Assembly: GCA_964527565.1 (NCBI GenBank)
Contig: CAZGOY010000001.1
Location: 62,001 to 126,000 of the forward strand
Direction: 5' to 3'
DNA length: 64,000 nucleotides
From: JAGXQV01 sp964527565
Lineage (GTDB): Bacteria; Pseudomonadota; Gammaproteobacteria; Burkholderiales; Sulfuricellaceae
Each line of letters begins with the position of its first letter. Position 1 is the stretch's first letter. The notes beneath the pieces were generated by a model that saw nothing but the letters and a program-made list of their open reading frames with translations, did no database searches and was not told the origin of the DNA. Position numbers and translations under genes: made by a program. Positions 54,023 through 61,432 of the stretch are shown here, piece after piece.

Positions 54023-54118
54023 TTGACCGGCGTGCCGGTGGTGAACGAGACGGGGGAGATGGTGGGCTTCATCTCGCGCGGCGACGTCCTGCCCTTCTAT
54101 TCAGCGTGTTGGGAATGA
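54023..54118 (+). pseudogene. Relic of a CBS-domain protein
   Basis: A 31-codon open stretch reads LTGVPVVNETGEMVGFISRG and ends FYSACWE before TGA at 54118. This matches the C-terminal half of a CBS domain (PVV...G..VG.IS..D). Upstream another frame reads ARSIARVLLDTV before a stop at 54023-54025. The rest of the protein is missing. The relic lies between the aldolase and cbbM. Confidence 0.5.
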
Positions 54119-54122
54119 AAAA

Positions 54123-54146
54123 GGCAGCAACGTTGCCGTTGCTGCC
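54123..54146 (-). terminator. Intrinsic terminator of cbbM
   Basis: GGCAGCAACG (54123-54132) pairs perfectly with CGTTGCTGCC (54137-54146) around TTGC. Reading on the minus strand, the stem is followed by TTTTT. It lies 53 nt after the cbbM stop and would also act weakly on plus-strand transcripts (TTT). Confidence 0.75.
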
Positions 54147-54153
54147 TTTATGG

Positions 54154-54182
54154 ACTCTCTGGCTACCATGCGGCCAGAGAGT
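54154..54182 (-). repeat. Second hairpin downstream of cbbM
   Basis: ACTCTCTGGC (54154-54163) and GCCAGAGAGT (54173-54182) form a 10-bp stem with a 9-nt loop, between the cbbM stop and the T-run terminator. No T-run follows. Confidence 0.5.
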
Positions 54183-54198
54183 GGGGCTGAGCGAATTC

Positions 54199-55578
54199 TT
54201 ACTTGTGCACGCCCAGCTTTTCGCGCCAGCCGGGGAAAATCCTGTCGGCATCATGCGGGAAGGACTCGAAGGCGCGGGCGAATTCCTTGTGCTGCTTGGC
54301 CCACTCGATCGGGTCGGCACCGGCCTTCCAGCACTCGTAGGACTGGCGCAGGGAGATCGCGCCGGCCGCCGGGCTGTCGATGTGGCCGAGGGCACCGCCG
54401 CCTGCGGTGTTGATGACGTTGCCGTGGCCGAGGTTCTCGAAGAAGCCGGGCAGGCGCAACGCGTTCATGCCGCCGGAGATGATCGGCGTGGTGGCCTTCA
54501 TGCCATACCATTCCTGATGGTAGTAGGGGCCGTCGGCGGAGTCGCGCTCGATCATGTAGGCGATGTTGCGGTCATCCTGCGCACCTTCCATCTTGCCGTA
54601 ACCCATGGTGCCGACGTGGATGCCGGAGGCGCCCTGCAGGCGGGACATCTTGGACAGGCAGAATGCGGTGTAGCCGCGCAGCGCGGACGGCGAGGTCACG
54701 GCGCCGTGGCCGGCACGGTGGTAGTGGAGGAACTGGTTGGGATACTGGCGGCGGCAGGTGGTAACCATGCCGGGGCCGCCGACGTAGCCGTCGACCAGAA
54801 AGGCCACCTTGTTGGCATCCGGGCCGAAGGTTTCCAGGATGTAATCGGCGCGGGCGAGCATTTCGTAATGATCGTCGGCGGTGATGTTGGCGGAGAATAG
54901 CTTGGCTTGGCCGGTCTCATCCATGGCACGCCGCATGGAATCAACCACCAGCGGGATCACTTTTTTGGTGGGGCAGAACACCTGGTTGCCTTGCGGCTCG
55001 TCGTTCTTGATGAAGTCGCCGCCCAGCCAGAATTGATAGCAGGCCTTGGCGAAGGGCTCGGGACGCAGGCCCAGCTTGGGCTTGATGATGGTACCGGCGA
55101 TGTAGCCGCCATCAACGCGTGGGCGACCGAGAATCTCCCACATGTCGGCGATGTTCATCGCCGGGCCGTCGTACTGGCGCAGAATCGAGCGCGGCACATA
55201 GAAATCGTGCATCTTCAGGCACTTGACGTCGCCCTGACCCTGGTTGTTGCCGATGCACAGAGTCAGGAACGACACCAGCATGGTACGACCGTCGATGATG
55301 TTGCGGTCGAACAGGTCGATCGGGTAGGCGACTTTCATCACGCCCTTGGCTTCGTCGATGAAATACACCAGCGCGTCCACGCCCTTGGTGAAGTCATCGG
55401 TGGTGCATACTTCGACATTGGTGCCGGTAGAGGATTCGGCGGCGATGTGCGCGGCGACTTCCAGGTAGCCATATCCGGCGGCTGGCTGCATGTGATAAGC
55501 GACGAGCACATGCTTGTCGCCCTTGATGAGGTCTTCTTCCTTCAGGCTTAGATCGGCATAACGATTTGATTGATCCAT
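54199..55578 (-). CDS. cbbM: RuBisCO form II large subunit
   Basis: The 459-residue form II enzyme has GGDFIKNDEPQGNQVF with the carbamylated lysine, KPKLGLRPEPFAKACY, GPGMVTTCRRQYPNQFLHYH (in parts) and the loop-6 type GTMGYGKMEG. Its low CO2 specificity suits high CO2 and low O2, complementing the form I enzyme. It is convergent with the aldolase. No regulator gene is adjacent; the cbbR upstream of cbbL may control it. GGAGAAAAAAAC precedes the ATG. Confidence 0.98.
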   Translation of the reverse strand: MDQSNRYADLSLKEEDLIKGDKHVLVAYHMQPAAGYGYLEVAAHIAAESSTGTNVEVCTTDDFTKGVDALVYFIDEAKGVMKVAYPIDLFDRNIIDGRTMLVSFLTLCIGNNQGQGDVKCLKMHDFYVPRSILRQYDGPAMNIADMWEILGRPRVDGGYIAGTIIKPKLGLRPEPFAKACYQFWLGGDFIKNDEPQGNQVFCPTKKVIPLVVDSMRRAMDETGQAKLFSANITADDHYEMLARADYILETFGPDANKVAFLVDGYVGGPGMVTTCRRQYPNQFLHYHRAGHGAVTSPSALRGYTAFCLSKMSRLQGASGIHVGTMGYGKMEGAQDDRNIAYMIERDSADGPYYHQEWYGMKATTPIISGGMNALRLPGFFENLGHGNVINTAGGGALGHIDSPAAGAISLRQSYECWKAGADPIEWAKQHKEFARAFESFPHDADRIFPGWREKLGVHK

Positions 55579-55643
55579 GTTTTTTTCTCCGAGTTGGGTT
55601 AAGGGTGTTATCGCTAGCCACGTTGCCGTGGTGCATGTGTGTC

Positions 55644-55649
55644 ACTATA
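55644..55649 (-). promoter_or_regulatory. -10 candidate of cbbM
   Basis: The minus strand reads TTATAGTGACAC, which resembles CTATAGTGGCAAC at cbbL. The nearest TTGACT (55672-55677) would give a 22-nt spacer, too long, so the promoter may need an activator such as CbbR. Confidence 0.35.
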
Positions 55650-55801
55650 AGATGCGCGAACCATAAAAAACAGTCAATGATTTTGATTGTGTGGATAAGG
55701 TTTTAATTATGGATTTGGTGTTATGGGCTGCGGGTTGGCGCTTCACGCAACGAAGCCCAGCGTTTCGTTGTTGGGATGCGAAATTGGAGAGGCGACAGGG
55801 A

Positions 55802-58800
55802 TTATGCGATGGCCCCTTCCACCAGCGAATACACGGAAGGCACCACCACCAGCGTCAGCAAAGTGGAGGTAATCATGCCGCCGATCACCGCCACCGCCAG
55901 CGGGCCGTTGGTCTCCGCGCCCGCCCCCAGCCCCAGCGCGGCGGGCAGCAGCGCCAGAATCACCGTGAGCGAGGTCATTAGCACCGGACGCATGCGCACC
56001 GGGCAGGCATCGCGCAGGGCATCGTCGATATTCTTGCCCTGCTCGCGCCGCTGGTTGGTGAGATCGACCAGCAGGATGGAGTTTTTCGCCACCAGGCCGA
56101 TCAGCAGCACCAGCCCGATCATCGAGTAGATGTTGAGGGTGTGGCCGGTCAGCCACAAGGCCATCACGCCGCCGATAATCGCCAGCGGTTGCGCCACCAT
56201 GATAATGAGGGGCTGGATGAAGGAATTGAATTGCGAGGCCAGCACCATGTAGAGCAGCACCATTGCCAGGGTGAAGGCGAAGACCATATAGCTGATGGTC
56301 TTGCCGAACTCCTCGGCTTGGCCGATCATCTTGACGGTATAGCCCAGCGGCAGGATGTCGGCGGCGGATTCCTTGACCTTGGCGACGGCGTCGCCGAGCG
56401 GGATGCTGGGGGAAGCATAGAAAGTGGCGGCGTATTGCAGGTCGAAGCGCCCGATGACCGCCGCGCCCAGAACCTGTTGCAAGCCGGTGACGCTATCCAG
56501 GCGCAGCAACTTGCCGTCGCGGCTGCGCAGGTAAATCTTGTTGAGGTCGGCAAGTTCCCGGAATTCACCGTCCTTGGCTTTCAGGCGAATGTCGTAACGC
56601 TGGCCGTCGCCCGGCTCGTCGTTGTATTTGGCGACATCGACGCCGCCGGACAGCACGTTGAGCGCCAGCGCCACATCCCGGGATGACAGCCCGGCAGCGG
56701 CAATGCGCGTGCGGTCCGGGGTGAGCGAGAGTTGCGGCAGATCGAGCTGCAAATCCATGTCCATGCGCCCCAGCCCCGGCTCGACGGCAAGTTTTTGCTG
56801 CAACTGCTGCGACAGGCGCCCGACCTCTGCCAGGTTGGGGCCGCTCACCACGAATTGCAGCGGCTCGCCGCGCTGCCCGCCCACCATCGGATAGGGGCCG
56901 GCGAAAATGCGCGCGCCGCTGATCTGGGAAAACTCCTTGCGCAAGGCAGCAATGGCTTCCTGCTGCGAAACGGTGCGTTCGCCGCGCGGCAGCATGCGCG
57001 CCACCACCAGCGCCTGATTCACCTGCCCCGCGCGCCCCAGGCCGATCAGCGCGAACTCGGTGGCGATTTCCTTGTGCCGGAACATGATTTCTTCAACCTG
57101 TCGCAAGCGGCTGTCGGTGTAATCGATGCTCGAACCCAGCGGGGTGCGGATGTTCACCAGAAAGCGGCCCTCATCCTCCTCCGGCACAAAGGTTTTGCCG
57201 ACGTTGGCGAAAAAGAAACTGCTTGCCGCCACCGCCGCCAGCGTCATCGCCACGACTTTCCAGCGGTGCAGGAGCGCCTTGCCGAGCAGGTAACGGTAAA
57301 GGTTGTCCATGCCGCCAAAGAAACGGTCAAGGGCGTAATAAACCCTGCCGTGCTGCTTGTCGACCTTGAGATAGCGCGAGCACAGCATGGGCGTGAGGGT
57401 GAGCGAGACGAACAGCGACACCAGCACGCCAAAGGTCACCACCACGGCAAAGGACTTGAAGAACTGGCCGATGATGCCGCCGAGAAAGATCACCGGGGCA
57501 AAAATCGACACCAGGGAAAGGGTGGCGGCAATCACCGCGAACACCACTTCACGGCTACCGTTGACCGCCGCCGCAACCGGGTCGGGGTCGATTTCCTCGC
57601 GGTGGCGGAAAATGTTCTCCAGCACCACGATGGCGTCATCCACCACCACGCCGATCAGGAGCAGCAGCGCCAGCATGGTCAGCGAGTTGAGCGTGAAGCC
57701 GGCAAAATAGATCACCGCCACCGCGCCCAGCAGCGATACGGGAATCGCGGTGGCGATAATCAGCGTGGAACGCACGCTGCGCAAAAACAGCCAAACGATC
57801 AACGAGGCCAGCAGGGTGCCCTCGATCAGGTGCTCCTTCAGCGAATCGACGATTTCCTGGATGAACACCGCATCGTTGGAAACCACGTCCAGCGTCATGC
57901 CGGGCGGCAATTGCGGAATGACCTCGGTTTCCAGGCGCGCCTTCACCGCGTCGATGATCGCCACGGTATTGGTGTTGGCCACCTTGACGATGCCCAGCCC
58001 CACGGTGGTTTTGCCCATGAAACGGGCCAGCTGGCGGTAATCGGCGAGCCCGTCCTCGACTTCGGCGACCTGCTTGAGCCGCACCGGCGCCCCGTCGCGC
58101 CAGGCCACGATCATGTTCTCCAGATCGGTGAGGCGGTGGAATTCGAGGTCGAGCTTGATCAGGTTTTCGGTCTTTTCCCCCACCAGGAAACCGCCGGGCA
58201 TCTGCACGTGCTCGCTGGCAAAGGCAGCCAGCAGGTCTTGCGCGGTAACCTGGTGCGCAGCCATGCGGGTCGGCAGCAGGTTGACGCGTATGGTGCGGTC
58301 GCGCCGTCCGCCCAGGCGCACCTCACCCACGCCATCGATGGTTTCCAGGCGTTTTTTGACCACGTTGAGCGCATACTGGTTGAGTTGCTGCTGGGTGCGG
58401 TCGCCGCGCAGCGACAGCCACATGATGGGCATGGTGTTGGTTTCCACCTTGGAAACCACCGGCGGGTCTGCTTCGTCAGGCAGGGCGCGCAGCACCTGAT
58501 TGACCTTGGCCTGCACTTCGTTGAAAGCAATATCGACCTTCTTGTCCAGCTTGAAGGTGATGTTGATGACCGACACGCCGGGCGAGGAAGTCGACTGGAT
58601 ATGCTCGATGCCCGGCACGCTGTTGATCGAGGTTTCCAGCACGTTGGTCACGCTGGAATCGACAATGTCCGGGTTGGCCCCCTTCAGGGTAGTGGAAATC
58701 GAGATCACCGGAAATTCGATATGGGGAAAGCGGTCCATGCCGATGCGCTGGTAGCTGATGAAGCCGAACAGCACCAGCACGGCCGACATCATGAACGCCA

Positions 58801-58837
58801 GCACGTGGCGCTTGATGGAAAGTTCCGGCAAGGTCAT
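55802..58837 (-). CDS. RND efflux permease (AcrB/HAE1 type)
   Basis: The 1011-residue inner-membrane transporter has twelve predicted helices in two repeats, two periplasmic porter domains and the proton-relay helix LLIGVVVDDAIVVLENI. The N-terminus ELSIKRHVLAFMMSAVLVLFG (in parts) is typical. It exports hydrophobic compounds using proton influx. It follows its adaptor by 12 nt on the same strand. No outer-membrane channel gene is in the operon, so a TolC-type protein elsewhere is expected. Confidence 0.93.
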   Translation of the reverse strand: MTLPELSIKRHVLAFMMSAVLVLFGFISYQRIGMDRFPHIEFPVISISTTLKGANPDIVDSSVTNVLETSINSVPGIEHIQSTSSPGVSVINITFKLDKKVDIAFNEVQAKVNQVLRALPDEADPPVVSKVETNTMPIMWLSLRGDRTQQQLNQYALNVVKKRLETIDGVGEVRLGGRRDRTIRVNLLPTRMAAHQVTAQDLLAAFASEHVQMPGGFLVGEKTENLIKLDLEFHRLTDLENMIVAWRDGAPVRLKQVAEVEDGLADYRQLARFMGKTTVGLGIVKVANTNTVAIIDAVKARLETEVIPQLPPGMTLDVVSNDAVFIQEIVDSLKEHLIEGTLLASLIVWLFLRSVRSTLIIATAIPVSLLGAVAVIYFAGFTLNSLTMLALLLLIGVVVDDAIVVLENIFRHREEIDPDPVAAAVNGSREVVFAVIAATLSLVSIFAPVIFLGGIIGQFFKSFAVVVTFGVLVSLFVSLTLTPMLCSRYLKVDKQHGRVYYALDRFFGGMDNLYRYLLGKALLHRWKVVAMTLAAVAASSFFFANVGKTFVPEEDEGRFLVNIRTPLGSSIDYTDSRLRQVEEIMFRHKEIATEFALIGLGRAGQVNQALVVARMLPRGERTVSQQEAIAALRKEFSQISGARIFAGPYPMVGGQRGEPLQFVVSGPNLAEVGRLSQQLQQKLAVEPGLGRMDMDLQLDLPQLSLTPDRTRIAAAGLSSRDVALALNVLSGGVDVAKYNDEPGDGQRYDIRLKAKDGEFRELADLNKIYLRSRDGKLLRLDSVTGLQQVLGAAVIGRFDLQYAATFYASPSIPLGDAVAKVKESAADILPLGYTVKMIGQAEEFGKTISYMVFAFTLAMVLLYMVLASQFNSFIQPLIIMVAQPLAIIGGVMALWLTGHTLNIYSMIGLVLLIGLVAKNSILLVDLTNQRREQGKNIDDALRDACPVRMRPVLMTSLTVILALLPAALGLGAGAETNGPLAVAVIGGMITSTLLTLVVVPSVYSLVEGAIA

Positions 58838-58849
58838 GGCGGCTTCCCC

Positions 58850-59953
58850 TTACTCGGACTTTTGCGCGAGCGGCATTTTCACCGTAACCGCCGCCTGGTC
58901 GCTAAGAAAGCCGGCGCCGTCCAGCGCCACAGTTTCGCCCGCCGCAATACCTTCCAGGATTTCCACCTGCCCGTCCGCGCGTGCGCCGGTTTTGACGATG
59001 TGCTGTATCGCCTTGCCATCCGCCACCCGATATACCACCGCCCCGGCGGGGCGCAGCACCACGCTGACTTCCGGCACCGTGATCGCGCCCCGGCGGGTTT
59101 CCACCACGACGCCGCCATCCACCGACGCACCCGGCTTCCAGTCGCCGGGGTTTTTCACCTCGACGATGGCGTCGAAGGTCCGGCTGCCGCTGCCGACCTG
59201 CGGACGCAGTTGCGCGATGACGCCTTCCACTGCGCGCCCCGGCGCGGTGGGCGTGGTCAGTAAAACCTTTTGACCGGACCGGATGCGCGCGGCGACGTTT
59301 TCCGGAAACGGCAGGCGCACGCGCAACGCGGTGCTGGTGGTGATCTGGAACACCGGCTTGCCCAATTCTATCCAGTCACCCGCAGAGGCCATGCGCTGGT
59401 CGATGCGTCCGGAAACCGGCGCGAGCACGCGGGTGCGGCGCAAATTGCGCTCGGCCCGCTCCAGTTGGGCGCGGGCGGCGGTCAGCTGTTCGGCAAGCGC
59501 GGCGTGCTGAGATTCGGTTTCTTCCATCTTCAGCGGCGAAATGAAGGCCTTTTTCACCAGTTCACGGTAGCGCGCCACCAAACGCGCCTGGTTGGCCAGC
59601 AGCGCTTCCAGGCGCATCGCCTCGGCCTGCGCCCCCTGTTTTGCCATCTGGTAATCCCCGGCCTCGATTTCGGCCAGCACCTGTCCGGCCCGCACCGCGT
59701 CGCCCACATCCGCGTGCAGGCGGGTAATGCGCCCGCCCACCTCCGCCGCCACCCTCGGCGCGGAGGCGCTGTCAACCTCGCCCAGCGCGCGCTCGATCAC
59801 CGGCACATCGCGCGTCTGCGCCTGGGTAACAGTGATGATCGCCGACGGCGGAGCGGACGGTTTCTTTTCCTCGCTCTTGTTGCCGCAAGCGCTTAACAGC
59901 GCTGCGCTCAACAACACCATCAACCAGGTGGAGAGGGGCAGGGTTTCCTTCAT
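58850..59953 (-). CDS. RND periplasmic adaptor (membrane fusion protein)
   Basis: The 367-residue lipoprotein has a signal with lipobox LLSACGNKSE and an RND-type layout. A lipoyl half (VGDAVRAGQVLAEIEAGDY) is followed by a helical hairpin (about 90-170), the second lipoyl half (TRVLAPVSGRIDQRM), and beta-barrel and membrane-proximal domains. It links the permease to the outer-membrane channel. The ATG overlaps the tetR stop (ATGA). A longer upstream frame is rejected. Confidence 0.92.
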   Translation of the reverse strand: MKETLPLSTWLMVLLSAALLSACGNKSEEKKPSAPPSAIITVTQAQTRDVPVIERALGEVDSASAPRVAAEVGGRITRLHADVGDAVRAGQVLAEIEAGDYQMAKQGAQAEAMRLEALLANQARLVARYRELVKKAFISPLKMEETESQHAALAEQLTAARAQLERAERNLRRTRVLAPVSGRIDQRMASAGDWIELGKPVFQITTSTALRVRLPFPENVAARIRSGQKVLLTTPTAPGRAVEGVIAQLRPQVGSGSRTFDAIVEVKNPGDWKPGASVDGGVVVETRRGAITVPEVSVVLRPAGAVVYRVADGKAIQHIVKTGARADGQVEILEGIAAGETVALDGAGFLSDQAAVTVKMPLAQKSE

Positions 59954-60612
59954 GATGTCGTACCGGGTGAAAAGGGTTTCGGGGTGATGCCGTGCAGCAG
60001 GATGTCTACCAGTTGGCCGCTGTAGGCCGTCGGGTCGGCGGATAGATGCTGCATGTCGGGCAAATGGCGCGACACTTCGCGCGACTGGAAAAAGAACAGG
60101 TTGGCGGCAATGAACAGCGTCGCCACCATGCCGGGATCCATATCGGCGCGCAATTCGCCGCGTTCCTGTTCGCCACGCATAATCGCCACCAGGCGCGCAA
60201 AACTGTCGCCGAACACCTGTTCCGCCAGCTCCCGGCTGCGTTGCGGATCGTTGCGGAGGATTTCGCGCTGGATCAGGCGGGCGGTCTGTTGGTGTGCCAA
60301 CAGGTGCGCCAAATGCGCGCGCGCGAAATGATGGAGGCGCTCGGCAAAGCTGCCGGCAGCGTTTTCCAGGCTGTCCATGAGCGGGCTGGAACGCCGACAG
60401 GCCTGCTGCATCACCGCCAGGTAGAGCGCATTTTTTGAATTGAAATGGTGGAAGACGTTGGCCTTGCTCACCCCAGCCAGTTCCGCCACGGCGTTCATTG
60501 ACACCGCGTCGAAGCCGGAATCGGCAAAGAGCCTTTCCGCCGCGGCAAGGATACGTTCGGCAGCGTCGCCGGGTAAAACCGGTGCCGCTGCGGATTCGGT
60601 GGGAAACGGCAT
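59950..60612 (-). CDS. TetR-family transcriptional regulator of the efflux operon
   Basis: The 220-residue regulator starts at MPFPTESAAAP, with GGAGAAGG upstream; a frame 7 codons longer is less likely. The HTH is AERLFADSGFDAVSMNAVAELAGVSKANVFHHF (in parts), followed by a helical ligand domain. It is the first gene of the tetR-adaptor-permease operon. Its own operator sits inside the promoter, so it should repress the whole operon until an inducer binds. Confidence 0.9.
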   Translation of the reverse strand: MPFPTESAAAPVLPGDAAERILAAAERLFADSGFDAVSMNAVAELAGVSKANVFHHFNSKNALYLAVMQQACRRSSPLMDSLENAAGSFAERLHHFARAHLAHLLAHQQTARLIQREILRNDPQRSRELAEQVFGDSFARLVAIMRGEQERGELRADMDPGMVATLFIAANLFFFQSREVSRHLPDMQHLSADPTAYSGQLVDILLHGITPKPFSPGTTS

Positions 60613-60645
60613 GCCTTCTCCATTCCGTGGCAAGAAACGAAGGCC

Positions 60646-60674
60646 AAGATAGCACTGACCGACCGGTCAGTCAA
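60646..60674 (-). promoter_or_regulatory. tetR promoter with operator in the spacer
   Basis: On the minus strand TTGACT (60669-60674) and TATCTT (60646-60651) are separated by 17 nt. The palindrome ACTGACC-GACC-GGTCAGT (60654-60671) fills that spacer, so repressor binding would block RNA polymerase directly. Confidence 0.75.
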
Positions 60675-60694
60675 CGGCGCCGCCACGGCGGTTT

Positions 60695-61432
60695 CTAACG
60701 GCCCAGTTCCTTCACCACGTGCTGCTGGCGGCGACTGACCGGCAGGGTTTCTTTCACGTCGTGCAGGCGCACCGTCCAGCCGCCGTCCGCGTCCTTCTCA
60801 AAACCGGCGATGGCATCGCGCGCCACCAGGCAGTTGCGGTGGATGCGCACGAAGCGGGCGGCAAATTCCTGCTCCAGGTGGCTCAGCGATTCCTCCAGCA
60901 GGTATTCGCGCTGCGCGGTGCGCGCGGCGACGTATTTGAGGTCGGCGCGCAGATAGAGTATCTCCGCTAGCGGAATCAGGGTGATCCTGCCGCGCTCGCT
61001 CACGCTCAGGTGGAGGCGCGCCTCATGGGCAGCGGCGCGCAAGGCGCCGGCGCGCGGCATGGCGGCCTTGCGCAGGGCGGCCAGCAGGCGTTCGGCGCGC
61101 ACCGGCTTGAGCAGGTAGTCGATGGCGTTGACCTCGAAGGCCTGGATGGCGTAACTGTCGTAGGCGGTGGTAAAGATCACGGCGGGCGGGCGCTCCAGCC
61201 CGAGCAGGTGCCGCGCGGTTTCCAGCCCGTCCATTTCCGGCATGCGGATGTCCAGCAGCATCACGTCCAGCGCTTGTTCCTGGGCGAAGGCCAGAGCCTC
61301 GCGCCCGTTGGCGGCTTCACCGATGATGGCGAGCGGCAGTTCGCCGGCGCAGTCGTCAAGCAGGTCGCGCAGGCGGCGGCGCGCCGGGGCTTCGTCGTCA
61401 ACGATGAGGATGCGCAGCGGCGGGGCGCTCAT
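60695..61432 (-). CDS. AlgR/LytR-type response regulator
   Basis: The 245-residue protein has a receiver domain (ILIVDDEAPARRRLRDLL; phosphorylated Asp in VMLLDIRMPEMDG; FTTAYDSYAIQAFEVNAIDYLLKP, in parts) and a C-terminal LytTR DNA-binding domain (VRIHRNCLVARDAI). Such regulators normally sit with a histidine kinase gene (AlgZ type). Here the gene upstream is hsdR, overlapping by 4 nt (ATGA), and no kinase is in the window. The 82-nt gap to tetR holds the tetR promoter. Confidence 0.9.
   Translation of the reverse strand: MSAPPLRILIVDDEAPARRRLRDLLDDCAGELPLAIIGEAANGREALAFAQEQALDVMLLDIRMPEMDGLETARHLLGLERPPAVIFTTAYDSYAIQAFEVNAIDYLLKPVRAERLLAALRKAAMPRAGALRAAAHEARLHLSVSERGRITLIPLAEILYLRADLKYVAARTAQREYLLEESLSHLEQEFAARFVRIHRNCLVARDAIAGFEKDADGGWTVRLHDVKETLPVSRRQQHVVKELGR

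Noticed and set aside
56732..59263. Long plus-strand open frame opposite the RND permease and adaptor
   Set aside because: Same mirror effect; it is H/Q/R-rich with no domain, and the minus-strand RND genes are certain.
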